Shown here: positions 44,637 through 54,439 of the stretch, piece by piece
Layout: every line of letters begins with the position of its first letter
How positions within the stretch are numbered: position 1 is the first letter of the stretch
Source of the DNA: Variovorax sp. CF313
GTDB lineage: Bacteria; Pseudomonadota; Gammaproteobacteria; Burkholderiales; Burkholderiaceae_C
Direction: 5' to 3'
NCBI RefSeq assembly: GCF_000282635.1
Contig: NZ_AKIW01000077.1
Span: 102,093 to 166,092 of the forward strand
Length of the DNA stretch: 64,000 nucleotides
Notes under the pieces: model-generated
Seen by the model: only the letters and a program-made list of their open reading frames with translations
Databases searched by the model: none
Told to the model about the DNA's origin: nothing
Program-made: the position numbers and the translations under genes

Positions 44637-44836
44637 GTCCATGCGGCCTCGCGCCGCACGAAACGGTACGGTACGCCTCCTAGATCGGCCGCCAAGGCGG
44701 AGGTGAGCTTACCTGCCGGTCAGATAGGCCAACATGCGCCACAGCGTTCCCCTGGCCGATGACGACCGCGCGCGCTCCCAAGGCCTGCGATTCGTGCAAG
44801 GCCCTACCAACGTGGGATGCAGGGTAGTGGCTGCGC

Positions 44837-45724
44837 CTACTCTGCAGCGAGAAACTTCGTACACATGTCGACCAAGCGCGCCGCCGCGGGCGACAGCGAG
44901 TGACCACGAATCGTCACGGTGGCGATGGTACGGTTCAGCGCCGGACCAATGATCCGCACGACTTTCAGCGACGTGCGCCGGGGAATGGCCACGCGGGGAA
45001 GCAGCGCGATGCCCAGCCCCGCCTCCGCCATGGCCACCAGTGTGGTGACCTGCATGAATTCGTAAGCGCTGTCCGAAGCCAATCCGTTCGCTTTCAACGC
45101 GCTGTCCACATGATCGCGGAATGCGGTCGAACTCGACAGCTTCAAGAGCGGCAGTTTGGACAGCTCCCGCAAAGAGATGCTCGCCCGCCCGCCGTCCTGG
45201 TAGCCGCGCGGCAGCATTGCGCAGTACTCGTCGACAAAGATCGGGGCGAATTCCAGCTCGCCCTTCTTCTCGGGCACAGGCCCAATTGCGAAGTCGACCT
45301 CACGGCGACGCACCGCCTCCAACAAATCCTGGTTCGCCAACTCACGAACGTGCACGGTGATGCCCGGGTATTTTTTTGCGAAGGCTGTAAGGATCGCGGG
45401 CAGCCGTGTGCTGGCCACGGTAGGGACACACGCGAACGAGAGATGCCCTTGCTGCACATCGGCGGCGTGCTGGAGGTGCGCCAGACCCACTTCCAGTTCG
45501 GCCAATGCCTTGCGCGCACTGATCAGCAACTGTTCTCCTTCTCGGGTGAGTTCGACCTTGCGCGTGGTGCGCTGAAACAGCGCGACACCCAACTGCTCCT
45601 CGAGTTGCTTGACCTGCATGCTCACCGCGGGCAACGAGCGATGGGTTTCCTCCGCCGCCTTGCGGAAACTCCCGTTCTGCGCGACCGATAGGAAGGTACC
45701 GATCAGCTTTAGATTGATGCTCAT
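44837..45724 (-). CDS. LysR-family regulator of the monooxygenase cluster
   Basis: The 295-residue protein has an N-terminal helix-turn-helix (FLSVAQNGSFRKAAEETHRSLPAVSMQVKQLEEQLG) and the LysR effector domain. It is divergent from the FMNH2-dependent monooxygenase gene across ~175 bp and is therefore its likely regulator. The effector is unknown. Confidence 0.9.
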   Translation of the reverse strand: MSINLKLIGTFLSVAQNGSFRKAAEETHRSLPAVSMQVKQLEEQLGVALFQRTTRKVELTREGEQLLISARKALAELEVGLAHLQHAADVQQGHLSFACVPTVASTRLPAILTAFAKKYPGITVHVRELANQDLLEAVRRREVDFAIGPVPEKKGELEFAPIFVDEYCAMLPRGYQDGGRASISLRELSKLPLLKLSSSTAFRDHVDSALKANGLASDSAYEFMQVTTLVAMAEAGLGIALLPRVAIPRRTSLKVVRIIGPALNRTIATVTIRGHSLSPAAARLVDMCTKFLAAE

Positions 45725-45802
45725 GACTGAATAGTGAAATCGATTGTTTCGAAATTTCTACGCTCTCAGAACTCATCATCGAGCCCATCTAATAGTTCCA
45801 TA

Positions 45803-45818
45803 ACTCTTAACAATGAGT
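45803..45818. promoter_or_regulatory. Candidate LysR operator dyad
   Basis: ACTC-TTAACAAT-GAGT is an interrupted palindrome in the intergenic space between the divergent LysR and monooxygenase genes. It suits a LysR-type T-N11-A site, but this is only a pattern match. Confidence 0.3.
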
Positions 45819-45900
45819 CAGATTATTTGAGTTGTTGAAGGTCAAGGTCAACCCTAGCATTCGAGCCATCCCCAATGACTCGCACAAGAGGCAAGACTCG

Positions 45901-47265
45901 ATGACCGCACCCCTGATGACGCTCGTGGCTTTCCTGCAGGCACAGAACTGCTCGAACCTGGTGGCCTCCTGGCGTCACCCCGACACAGAGCTCGGCTATG
46001 GCACGCCGGCGTACTACCAGCACATCGCCCGGACGCTGGAGCGAGGAAAGTTCCAGATGGCATTCTTCGATGACCGCCTCGCCATGCCCGACCGCTACGG
46101 CGACGATCACCGCGACACGGTGGAGAACGGCGTGCGCGCGGTCAAGCTCGACCCCATCTCGGTCGTTACCGCCATGGGGCTGGCCACCGAGCGCCTGGGC
46201 CTGGGCGCCACCTACTCCACCACTTACTACGAACCCTTCCACGTGGCCCGTGTGTTCGCCACGCTCGACTTGCTCACCAAGGGCCGCGTGGCGTGGAACG
46301 TGGTGACCTCGCTCAACAACTCGGAGGCCGCGAACTTCGGCGCGCAGGAGCACCTGGCTCACGACCTGCGCTACGAGCGGGCCGATGAATTCCTCGAGGT
46401 CGTTCTGGGGCATTGGGACACCTGGCAGGAAGGTGCCCTGCTGCACGACAAGGCTTCTGGCAGCTTCGCCGACGCCGACAAGGTGCGCAGGCTCGACCAC
46501 GAAGGCAAGTGGTTCAAGTCGCGTGGCCCATTCACGGTGCCGCGCTCCGACCAGGGCCACCCGGTGCTCATCCAGGCGGGGCAGAGCGGACGCGGCAGCG
46601 AATTCGCGGCACGTTGGGGCGAGCTCGTCTTCGTGATCTATCCGAACATCGACGTGGCCCGCAAGTCCTATGCTGACTTCAAGCGCAAGGTGGCGGCCCA
46701 TGGCCGAGACCCAGCCAAGGTCAAGGTGGCGCCTGCCGTGTACGTGGTCGCGGCGGAAAGCCGCGCCGAGGCCGAAGACAAGAAGGCCGCCATCGACGCG
46801 CTGGTGCGGCCGGTCGACGGACTGGCGCTCTTGTCGGAGGTGTTGAACTTCGATTTCGCAACCAAGAAGCCGGACGAGCCTTTCACCGAAGAAGAACTGG
46901 CCTCCATCACCGGCCTGCGCGCGATCCTCGACCGTGTGGTGGCGCAAAGTGGTGTTGCACGCCCCACCCTGTCCGACTTCCTTCGCTTCAGCGGCCGCGG
47001 GACCACGGACGAACTCGCCACCTTCGTGGGCAGCAAAGGCGACGTGGCCGACCAGATGGAAGAGTGGTTCCGCACAGGCGCTTGCGACGGCTTCGTCCTC
47101 GCCGCCACCAGCATGCCCGGCAGCTACGAAGACTTTGTACGGCTGGTGGTCCCTGAACTCCAGCGCCGCGGCGTCTTCCACCACGACTACGAAGGTCCCA
47201 CGCTGCGCGACAACCTGGGACTTGCCCGGCCTCGCGCCGGCGACTGGAAGCAGCTCTACCGCTAA
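45901..47265 (+). CDS. FMNH2-dependent monooxygenase, NtaA/SnaA/DszA family
   Basis: The ATG at 45901 gives 454 residues; in-frame sequence upstream lacks a good start. The bacterial-luciferase-like barrel shows GKFQMAFFDDRLA, LATERLGLGATYSTTYYEPFHVARVFATLDLLTKGRVAWNVVTS in part, and PVLIQAGQSGRGSEFAAR, all typical of nitrilotriacetate/dibenzothiophene-sulfone type monooxygenases. They need reduced FMN, here supplied by the flavin reductase 15 bp downstream. C-N or C-S bond cleavage of an imported compound is inferred. Confidence 0.9.
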   Translation: MTAPLMTLVAFLQAQNCSNLVASWRHPDTELGYGTPAYYQHIARTLERGKFQMAFFDDRLAMPDRYGDDHRDTVENGVRAVKLDPISVVTAMGLATERLGLGATYSTTYYEPFHVARVFATLDLLTKGRVAWNVVTSLNNSEAANFGAQEHLAHDLRYERADEFLEVVLGHWDTWQEGALLHDKASGSFADADKVRRLDHEGKWFKSRGPFTVPRSDQGHPVLIQAGQSGRGSEFAARWGELVFVIYPNIDVARKSYADFKRKVAAHGRDPAKVKVAPAVYVVAAESRAEAEDKKAAIDALVRPVDGLALLSEVLNFDFATKKPDEPFTEEELASITGLRAILDRVVAQSGVARPTLSDFLRFSGRGTTDELATFVGSKGDVADQMEEWFRTGACDGFVLAATSMPGSYEDFVRLVVPELQRRGVFHHDYEGPTLRDNLGLARPRAGDWKQLYR

Positions 47266-47280
47266 ACCGAGGAGAAACCC

Positions 47281-47787
47281 ATGGAAGCCAGTGCCTACAA
47301 GCAACTCATGAAGCACCATGCGGGCGCGCCGGTGGTCATCGCCACCGGGTGCCCCGGGGCAAGAACAGGTCTCACAGCCACCGCCTTCTGCTCGCTGTCT
47401 GACTCCCCTCCCACCGTGCTCGTCTGCGTCAACCAGACGGCAAGCGCGCATCCCGTGATCCTGCAGACGCGATCGTTCTCGGTGAACGTGCTGCGCGACG
47501 GCCAGGCGGACATTGCCGCGCGCTTCGCCGGCATGACAGGACTGAAAGGCGAGCAGCGTTTCGAAGGCAGTGACTGGGCCGTGCAGGAAACCGGCGCACC
47601 GGTAATGGGCGATGCACTCGCCAGCCTTGACTGCGAACTGCTGCAGGCACATGACCACGGCACGCATTCGGTGTTCATCGGACTTGTCAAGGCCGTTCGA
47701 AGCGACTCCAAGTCGGAGCCGCTGATCTATTTTCGGGGCAACTTCAGCGCACTGGGTGACCGCTCGCGCGCGGCCTGCGCGGCTTGA
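47281..47787 (+). CDS. Flavin reductase (NtaB/HpaC family)
   Basis: This 168-residue protein has the flavin-reductase fold: GAPVVIATGCPGARTGLTATAFCSLS, PPTVLVCVNQTASAHPVI, FSVNVLRDGQADIAARFAG and the late DHGTHSVFIGLVKAV. It reduces FMN with NAD(P)H for the preceding monooxygenase. An AGGAGAAA ribosome site precedes the start. Confidence 0.92.
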   Translation: MEASAYKQLMKHHAGAPVVIATGCPGARTGLTATAFCSLSDSPPTVLVCVNQTASAHPVILQTRSFSVNVLRDGQADIAARFAGMTGLKGEQRFEGSDWAVQETGAPVMGDALASLDCELLQAHDHGTHSVFIGLVKAVRSDSKSEPLIYFRGNFSALGDRSRAACAA

Positions 47788-47824
47788 ACTGCCCGACGAG
47801 TCCAGGGAAAAGACAGGAGACACC

Positions 47825-48811
47825 ATGAAGCGAAGAACAATGCTGCAGGCATGCGCCGCGGCGGCATGGCCCTCAGTGCACTCGTTCGCCGCTCAGGCGA
47901 AAGCGCCGTTCCCGAGCAAGCCGGTACGCATCGTCGTGCCCTACACAACCGGACAGTCGGCCGACCTGTTCGGCCGCATGGTCGCGGTGGAACTCGGAAA
48001 GCTCTGGCCCCAGCAGGTGTTCATCGACAACAAGGGCGGCGGCGCAAGCATTCCCGGCATGCTCGCGGGGCGCAATGCAGCGCCTGATGGCTACACGGTC
48101 ACGGTCGGCGGTAGCGGCCCCATGGCCATCAACCCCGGCCTGTACGGCAAGAAGCTGCCATACGACCCTGTGACCGACTTCATACCCGTCCACGGCCTGT
48201 TCCTGTCTCCCCTCATCGTGCTGGCCCATCCGGGCTCGGGCATCGATTCGTTCCAGCAACTCCTCGCCACTGCACGGCGCAAGCCGGGTGCGGAAAAATG
48301 GGGCGTGGCCGGACTGGGCACCTCGCCTCACCTGGCGGGCGAACTGATCAAGGCGAAGGCGCGCATCGATGTGATCGCGGTGCCCTACCGCGGCAGCGGG
48401 CCAATGCTCAGCGATCTGCTCGGCGGCCAGATCACGCTAGGCGTGGACACCGTCTCGGCTGCCATCTCTTACGTCCGGGGCGGCCAGTTGAAGGCGCTGG
48501 CCGTCACCTCCGCGCAACGCGTTCCGCAACTGCCTGACGTACCGACCGTCGCGGAAGCTGGTTACCCGGGCTTCGATGCCGTGGGCTGGGCCGGCTTTCT
48601 GCTGCCCGCCAACACGCCGAAGGCCGTGGTCGTGGCGATGGAGCAAGGCATTCACCGCGTGATGTCCGACCCGGCGCTGCAGGACGCCATGACGCAACGT
48701 GGTGCCCTGCCCGACCTGCGCGGCGGTGCCGCGTTCGGTGACTTCATCAAGGCCGAGGTCCCGATGTGGACCGAGCTGATCGTCGCCAACGGCATCAAAG
48801 TAGATCAGTAG
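47825..48811 (+). CDS. Tripartite tricarboxylate (Bug) substrate-binding protein
   Basis: The ATG at 47825 has AGGAGA upstream and gives 328 residues. A signal peptide (KRRTMLQACAAAAWPSVHSFAAQA) is followed by the Bug core: PVRIVVPYTTGQSADLFGR, DNKGGGASIPG, ARNAAPDGYTVTV, YRGSGPMLSDLLGGQI and AGYPGFDAVGW. It binds a carboxylate in the periplasm. No TctA/TctB membrane genes are adjacent, so it must share permeases encoded elsewhere or act as a sensor. Confidence 0.9.
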   Translation: MKRRTMLQACAAAAWPSVHSFAAQAKAPFPSKPVRIVVPYTTGQSADLFGRMVAVELGKLWPQQVFIDNKGGGASIPGMLAGRNAAPDGYTVTVGGSGPMAINPGLYGKKLPYDPVTDFIPVHGLFLSPLIVLAHPGSGIDSFQQLLATARRKPGAEKWGVAGLGTSPHLAGELIKAKARIDVIAVPYRGSGPMLSDLLGGQITLGVDTVSAAISYVRGGQLKALAVTSAQRVPQLPDVPTVAEAGYPGFDAVGWAGFLLPANTPKAVVVAMEQGIHRVMSDPALQDAMTQRGALPDLRGGAAFGDFIKAEVPMWTELIVANGIKVDQ

Positions 48812-48864
48812 CAAGCCCTTCCCTCTCCATCTCATTCATCCGTTCATTCGCAACAGGAGTCCTC

Positions 48865-49863
48865 GTGTCCGCCACCATTACCCAGCCGCGCCGGCAGCGC
48901 CTGCAACGCTCCGAGTTGGCAGTTCCAGCCACGTCAGAGCGCTTCTTCTCGAAGGCGTGCGCCAGCGACGCCGACGTCGTGTTCCTCGACCTCGAGGACG
49001 CGGTGGCCGATCGCTTCAAGGACGACGCCCGACACAAGGCCATCGAGGCCCTGAACACGCTCGACTGGCGCAACAAGAGCGTCGCTGTGCGCATCAACGG
49101 GCTCGATACGCCCTGGGCACTCCGCGACCTGATCGACGTGGTCAGCGAATGCCCGCGGCTCGACATGATCCTGCTGCCCAAGGCGGGCACCGCGTTCGAC
49201 GTGCAGTTCGTGGCTCAGGTGTTGAGCGCGATCGAGCGCGAAAAAGGGCGCGACAAGCGGGTGGGCATCGAGGTGCTGATCGAGACGTCACTGGGCGTAG
49301 CCCATGCGGAGGAGATTGCCGCCTCGTCCGACCGGCTGGAAGCCATGATCTTCGGCATCGGCGACTACACGGTGGACATGCGGACCGACGACTTCGTGTT
49401 CGGCACGCCGAGCGCACGATACGCGGTGCTGACCGCTGCCGACGCGCAAGGCGTGCGCCAGCGCCACTGGAACGACCAATGGCACTTCGCGCTGGCGCGC
49501 ATCGCCAATGCCTGCCGTGCCTATGGCGTTCGCGCCATCGACGGACCGTTCACCGACTTTGGCGACGCCGAGGGCTACCGCGCTTCAGCCACGCGCTCGG
49601 CGGCGCTTGGCTTCGAGGGAAAGTGGGCCATCCATCCGTCGCAGGTGGAGATCGCGAACGAGGTCTATGCGCCTTCCGCCGAGCAGCTCGCTTGGTCGAC
49701 ACAGGTGCTCGGCACGCTAGAGTCCGCCGCCGCGCAAGGCAACGGTGCCGTCGGGGACAAAGGCGTTCTGATCGACCTCGCCCATGCCAAGCTGGCCCGC
49801 TCCCTTCAACAGCGCCAGGCCGTCATCGAACGGCACATGGCCGCGCGCGTCAACCGGCAGTGA
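48865..49863 (+). CDS. CitE-like (HpcH/HpaI) CoA-ester lyase, copy 1
   Basis: Starting at GTG 48865 with AGGAGT seven bases upstream gives 332 residues. CitE-type features are RSELAVPATSERFFSKACAS, VVFLDLEDAVAD with Mg-binding acids, VRINGLDTPW, LLPKAG, IEVLIETSLGV and GKWAIHPSQVEIAN. Family members cleave malyl-, citramalyl- or related hydroxyacyl-CoA. It lies immediately upstream of a CaiB CoA-transferase that could supply the CoA ester. Confidence 0.88.
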   Translation: MSATITQPRRQRLQRSELAVPATSERFFSKACASDADVVFLDLEDAVADRFKDDARHKAIEALNTLDWRNKSVAVRINGLDTPWALRDLIDVVSECPRLDMILLPKAGTAFDVQFVAQVLSAIEREKGRDKRVGIEVLIETSLGVAHAEEIAASSDRLEAMIFGIGDYTVDMRTDDFVFGTPSARYAVLTAADAQGVRQRHWNDQWHFALARIANACRAYGVRAIDGPFTDFGDAEGYRASATRSAALGFEGKWAIHPSQVEIANEVYAPSAEQLAWSTQVLGTLESAAAQGNGAVGDKGVLIDLAHAKLARSLQQRQAVIERHMAARVNRQ

Positions 49864-49864
49864 C

Positions 49865-51115
49865 ATGAAAGAAGAAGCCCGCGCAGATTCCCCACCGCTC
49901 CAGGATGAGACGCCCGACGCCCCACAAACGCTCTCAGGCGTGCGCGTGCTGGACATCGCGACCTTCGTGGCGGCGCCGTTCTGCGGCACCGTGCTCGCCG
50001 ACTTCGGCGCCGACGTGATCAAGATCGAGCAGCCCGAAGGCGGCGACCCGCTGCGCAAGTTCGGCACCCCGACCGAATGCGGTGACACCCTCGTCTGGCT
50101 CAGCGAGGCACGCAACAAGCGCTTCGTCACGCTGGACCTGCGCGTGCCCGAGGGGCGCGAGGTCTTTCTGAAATTGGTCGCGGAGTCCGACGCTGTGCTG
50201 GAGAACTTTCGCCCCGGCACGCTCGAGAAGTGGGGCCTGGACTTCGAGACTTTGCGCCAGGTCAACCCGCGCATCGTGCTGCTGCGCGTGAGTGCCTACG
50301 GCCAGACAGGCCCGTACCGGGCAAAGCCCGGCTTCGCGCGCGTGGCACATGGATTTGGCGGACTGTCGCACCTGGCCGGCATGCGCGATGGTCCGCCCGT
50401 GGTGCCGGGGTCGACCTCGCTGGCCGACTACATCTCCGGCCTCTGGGGCGCGCTCGGGGTGCTGATGGCGCTGCGCGTGGCCGAACGCACCGGCGAGGGG
50501 CAGGTGGTCGATGTGTCGCTCTACGAATCCATCTTCCGGCTGCTCGATGAGCTCGTGCCGGCCTACGGCAAGTTCGGCGAGGTGCGGCACCGACTCGGCG
50601 CCGACGTGCCTCACGTGGTGCCGCACGGCCACTGGCAGACCGCCGAGGGCAAATGGGTAGCACTGGCATGCTCCAGCGACAAGATATTCGAGCGGCTGGC
50701 GCATCTGATGGAGCGACCGGATCTGGTGGCGCCCGACCGTTTCGCAACGAACGCACAGCGGCTGGCCGGCCGGGCGGAGATCAACGCCGCCATCGCCGGA
50801 TGGATCGGCCGCTTCGAGCTGCGCGACGCAGTGGCGCGTTGCGATGCCGCAGGCGTCCCATGCGGTCCGATCATGGCCATCGACGACATCTTCGCCGATC
50901 CACAGTACGCGGCGCGAGGCAACCTGCAGCGTGTGCAGGACCCGCGCGTCGGCGAACTGGTTGTTCCCGCGGCGGTACCGCGCATGTCGAAGACACCCGC
51001 TCGCCTGAGAAACCTCGGCGGCGCTCTCGGCGCGCACACGCAGGAGGTGCTGGCCGAATTGCTGGGCCTCGATGCCCGCGCCGTCGCCGCCTTGCGCGCG
51101 GCGCGCGCGGCCTAG
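49865..51115 (+). CDS. CaiB/BaiF family CoA-transferase
   Basis: The ATG at 49865 overlaps the preceding stop region by spacing of one base and gives 416 residues. Features are LSGVRVLDIATFVAAPFCGTVLADFGADVIKIEQP with the later nucleophile region, RNKRFVTLDLR, VSAYGQTGPY and the HGFGGLSHLAG motif. It moves CoA between carboxylic acids, probably from succinyl-CoA to the substrate cleaved by the neighbouring CitE-like enzymes. Exact acid unknown. Confidence 0.9.
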   Translation: MKEEARADSPPLQDETPDAPQTLSGVRVLDIATFVAAPFCGTVLADFGADVIKIEQPEGGDPLRKFGTPTECGDTLVWLSEARNKRFVTLDLRVPEGREVFLKLVAESDAVLENFRPGTLEKWGLDFETLRQVNPRIVLLRVSAYGQTGPYRAKPGFARVAHGFGGLSHLAGMRDGPPVVPGSTSLADYISGLWGALGVLMALRVAERTGEGQVVDVSLYESIFRLLDELVPAYGKFGEVRHRLGADVPHVVPHGHWQTAEGKWVALACSSDKIFERLAHLMERPDLVAPDRFATNAQRLAGRAEINAAIAGWIGRFELRDAVARCDAAGVPCGPIMAIDDIFADPQYAARGNLQRVQDPRVGELVVPAAVPRMSKTPARLRNLGGALGAHTQEVLAELLGLDARAVAALRAARAA

Positions 51116-51149
51116 TCATCCATCTCTCCCAAAGAACCGAACCGCCGCA

Positions 51150-52157
51150 ATGACCACCACCCCGCCCCCCCTCCATCCCTCCGTCGCGCTTTTCTCCGGG
51201 GAAAAGGCACTTCCGTCCCTTGCGCCTTGCGAGCACTATGCAGGCAGCGAAAAGCTCATCGCCAAGGCGCTCCAGCTGCAAGCCGAACTCGGCCCGGTAT
51301 TCGATGTCACCTGCGATTGCGAAGACGGCGCCGCCGCCGGACAGGAAAAGGCGCATGCCGAAATGGCCGCTCGCTTCATCGCCTCGCAGGCCAACCGGCA
51401 CGACATGGTCGGCGCGCGCATCCACGACGCTTCTTCGACCCACTGGCGCACCGACATCGACACGCTGATCGGCGATGCGGGGCACCGCCTGGCCTATCTC
51501 ACGCTCCCCAAGGCGGTGCGCACGGCGGACGTCGCCTTGATGATCGAGTACATCCGCACGCGCAGCACGGTGGCGGGCCTACCGCGCGACATTCCCGTGC
51601 ACGTGCTGATCGAAACGCACGGCGCACTGCGTGACGTCTTCGAGATTGCCGCGCTGCCGAACGTGCAGGTGCTCGACTTCGGTCTGATGGATTTCGTCAG
51701 CGACCATCAGGGTGCGATTGGCTTCGAGGCCATGCGTAGTCCCGGTCAGTTCGAGCACCCATTGCTGGTGCGCGCCAAGACGCGCATCGTGGCGGCAGCG
51801 CTGGCCAACGGGCTGGTGCCTGCGCACAACGTGTCGCTCACGCTGCGCGATCCGCTGGCCACACGCAACGACGCCTACCGCGCGCGGCGCGAGTTCGGTT
51901 TCCTGCGCATGTGGAGCGTGCACCCTGACCAGATCCGTCCGATCGTCGAGGCGATGACACCCGATGCGGGAGAAACGCAACAGGCCGCGCAGATCCTTCT
52001 GGCCGCTGGTGATGCGCAATGGGGGCCGATCCGTCACGAGGGCGAGTTGCACGACCGCGCCACCTACCGCTACTTCTGGAGCGTGCTGCGCGCCGCCGAG
52101 GCAGGAGGCGCAGACTTGCCACCGCAGGCGCGACAGCGTTTCTTCGCGCGCACTTGA
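51150..52157 (+). CDS. CitE-like (HpcH/HpaI) lyase, copy 2
   Basis: This 335-residue protein differs from copy 1 but shares the fold: DVTCDCEDGAAAGQEKAHA, RIHDASSTHW, YLTLPKAVRTADVA, VHVLIETHGALRDVFEIA and MWSVHPDQIRPIVEAM. Variation at the Mg-binding site (CDCEDG instead of LDLEDA) suggests a different substrate. It follows the CoA-transferase by 34 bp, so both lyases flank the transferase and may act on its products or on sequential intermediates. Confidence 0.83.
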   Translation: MTTTPPPLHPSVALFSGEKALPSLAPCEHYAGSEKLIAKALQLQAELGPVFDVTCDCEDGAAAGQEKAHAEMAARFIASQANRHDMVGARIHDASSTHWRTDIDTLIGDAGHRLAYLTLPKAVRTADVALMIEYIRTRSTVAGLPRDIPVHVLIETHGALRDVFEIAALPNVQVLDFGLMDFVSDHQGAIGFEAMRSPGQFEHPLLVRAKTRIVAAALANGLVPAHNVSLTLRDPLATRNDAYRARREFGFLRMWSVHPDQIRPIVEAMTPDAGETQQAAQILLAAGDAQWGPIRHEGELHDRATYRYFWSVLRAAEAGGADLPPQARQRFFART

Positions 52158-52261
52158 CCCCCCTGTGGTTCGCAAGCACCGGGTTCGATGAGAGGCGAGA
52201 ATTCGTGCTCTCTCCTTTCGCCTGCGGCAGCCGAACGGGAGCCTCGACGTCATCCGTTCAC

Positions 52262-53092
52262 GTGAAAACCTTGCACAAGACCTCGGCCGCGGCAAACCAC
52301 GGCACCCAGAGCATCGAACGGGCATTGCGCGTCCTGCGCGAGTTGGCCGCACGCGGCGAGTTTGGGTGGCGATTGTCGGATCTTGCCGCGCGTTGCGAGG
52401 TCGACAAGGGCACCGTGCATCGGGTGCTCTCCTGCCTCGTGCGCGAGCGCTTCGTGCAGCAGCGCGCCGCCGACAAGCACTATTTTCCAGGGCCTATGCT
52501 CTACGAATTGAGCCTGTCGCTGCCAGGGCACGCGGCCTTCCAACAGGCCTGCGAGCGTCGCATGGCAAAGTTCGCGAAGCAAACCGAAGCAATTGCCTGG
52601 ATGATTCTTCGAAGCGGTAACGAGTACGTCTGCGCCGTCCGTCAAGGCTCGCTCGAGCTGCGTGGACTAATGGTGCACGCCGGCACTCGTCGCCCTCTCT
52701 TTACCTCGGTGGGCGGCATCGCGATCCTGCAGACCCTGCCTTCGCTGGAGACCGAGAACATTCTGACGGACAACGTTCAGCAGGAGATCGCACAACGCGG
52801 CGACGGCCGCCTGGGCGCGCTCAGGAAGATGCGTGAACGCTCACAGCGCCATGGGTTCGGCGTCAACCTCGGCGACGTGGTGGCCGGCGTGCATGCCTTC
52901 GCCGTTCCTGTATGCGGTGATCACGGCCGCGCGGTCGCGGCAGTGTGCCTGACCGGTCTCGCCGAGCAGTTCCCGGAGGCACAGCTCCCTGAAATCCGCC
53001 GGGCCTTGGAGGACGTCGCCGTCACCGTCGAGCAGGACGCGCGAGAGTGCCTCGGCACCGTGATGCATGCGGGGCTTGCCGCCGACCTCTAG
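52262..53092 (+). CDS. IclR-family regulator 1
   Basis: The GTG at 52262 gives 276 residues; the frame is open further upstream without a convincing start. The N-terminal winged helix-turn-helix (LSDLAARCEVDKGTVHRVLSCL) is followed by the effector domain with GTRRPLFTSVGGIAIL and HGFGVNLGDVVAGVHAFAVPV. It sits between two halves of the catabolic cluster on the same strand and is strongly similar to the second IclR protein at 57261. Confidence 0.88.
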   Translation: MKTLHKTSAAANHGTQSIERALRVLRELAARGEFGWRLSDLAARCEVDKGTVHRVLSCLVRERFVQQRAADKHYFPGPMLYELSLSLPGHAAFQQACERRMAKFAKQTEAIAWMILRSGNEYVCAVRQGSLELRGLMVHAGTRRPLFTSVGGIAILQTLPSLETENILTDNVQQEIAQRGDGRLGALRKMRERSQRHGFGVNLGDVVAGVHAFAVPVCGDHGRAVAAVCLTGLAEQFPEAQLPEIRRALEDVAVTVEQDARECLGTVMHAGLAADL

Positions 53093-53237
53093 CCGGGGAC
53101 GACCGACTCGCCCCCTTCGACTACTAAGAGATCGATTCAAGAAGTTCAAATTGTGAAACTCCGCTGCCGAGCCCTATGGGCAGCGAAAACACCCGTCGAT
53201 ATTCTCGAATGGAGAGACAAATCCACAACGAGAAGCG

Positions 53238-54425
53238 ATGAACGTCAACACTGCGGTCAACCTCGAAGACCTGCGCCTCATGGCGCAGCGCAAGCTCCCC
53301 CGGATCGCCTTCGACTTCATCGATGGCGGAGTGGACGACGAGGAATGCGTACGCCGGAACCGCGCGGCCTTCCGTCGCTTCCAGCTGGTGCCGCGCTACC
53401 TCGTCGACGTGTCCGTGCGCGACCAGTCGACCGAGCTTCTGGGCCGCCGCTATGCGAGCCCCTTTGGCATTTCCCCGACCGGCCTTGCGGGCCTCTTCCA
53501 CCCGGGCGCCGACGAGCTTCTCGCACAGGCAGCCAGGCAGGCGGATGTTCCATTCCTGCTGTCGAGCGCGAGCAACGCCTCAGTGGAGTCCGTTGCAAGG
53601 CTTGCGCCCGACCATGTCTGGTTCCAGATCTACGGCACGCGCGAGGAGCGTATCAACACCGACCTCGTCAAGCGCGCACGCGACGCAGGCGTGCGCACGC
53701 TGGTGGTGTCGGTGGACGTGCCTGTGAACTCCAACCGCGAGCGCAATCGCCGCAACGGCTTCTCGCGGCCGTTTCGCATGACGCCCGCCGTGGTGTTCGA
53801 GGCTCTGGGTCACCCGGCGTGGGTGTTGCGCTACCTGCGCACTGGCGGCATTCCGATGATGAGCAACTGGGCGCCTTACGGTCGCGCGGGAGCTACCGCA
53901 TCGGAGGTGGCCGACCTGTACGGCACGCTCACGCCAGCGCCCATGATCAAGTGGCAGACACTGGAGCACATTCGCGCAGCCTGGAACGGGCCGCTCGTGG
54001 TGAAAGGGCTCCTGCACCCTGACGACGCACGCCAGGCCGCGGCCCTTGGCATCGATGCGCTCATTGTCTCCAACCACGGCGGCCGCCAGCTTGATGTGGC
54101 CCCTACGCCCATCGAGATGCTGCCGGCCATTCGCGCGGCGGTCGGCGAACGCGTCGAACTGCTGGTGGACAGCGGTGTTCGCCGCGGCTCAGACATCGTC
54201 ATCGCGCGCTGCCTGGGCGCGCGCTTCGCGCTTTTCGGCCGACCGACGCTCTTCGGCGCGGCGGCGGGTGGTCCGCAAGGCATCGCACGGGCCATTCAGA
54301 TCGTGCGCAACGAAATAGACATGGTCATGGCCCAGATCGGATGCAGTTCGTTCGACGCTCTCGACGCGCGCTATCTGCGCACCGAAAGCGCAATGCCGGC
54401 CGATGCCTCCGGACAAACAACTTGA
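53238..54425 (+). CDS. FMN-dependent alpha-hydroxy-acid dehydrogenase
   Basis: This 395-residue protein matches the lactate/glycolate/mandelate oxidase family: FDFIDGGVDDE, ASPFGISPTGLAGLFHP, WFQIY, VVSVDVPVNSNRERNRRNG, VVKGLLHPDDA and the catalytic motif SNHGGRQLD (His280), then DSGVRRGSDIVIA. It oxidises an (S)-2-hydroxy acid to the 2-oxo acid and passes electrons to a quinone or oxygen. It begins the second half of the cluster, 15 bp before a Bug protein. Confidence 0.9.
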   Translation: MNVNTAVNLEDLRLMAQRKLPRIAFDFIDGGVDDEECVRRNRAAFRRFQLVPRYLVDVSVRDQSTELLGRRYASPFGISPTGLAGLFHPGADELLAQAARQADVPFLLSSASNASVESVARLAPDHVWFQIYGTREERINTDLVKRARDAGVRTLVVSVDVPVNSNRERNRRNGFSRPFRMTPAVVFEALGHPAWVLRYLRTGGIPMMSNWAPYGRAGATASEVADLYGTLTPAPMIKWQTLEHIRAAWNGPLVVKGLLHPDDARQAAALGIDALIVSNHGGRQLDVAPTPIEMLPAIRAAVGERVELLVDSGVRRGSDIVIARCLGARFALFGRPTLFGAAAGGPQGIARAIQIVRNEIDMVMAQIGCSSFDALDARYLRTESAMPADASGQTT

Positions 54426-54439
54426 AAGAAGGAGACACG

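Noticed and set aside
45823..47826. Long minus-strand frame opposite the monooxygenase and reductase
   Set aside because: It is antisense to two genes with clear family motifs and has no domain of its own.
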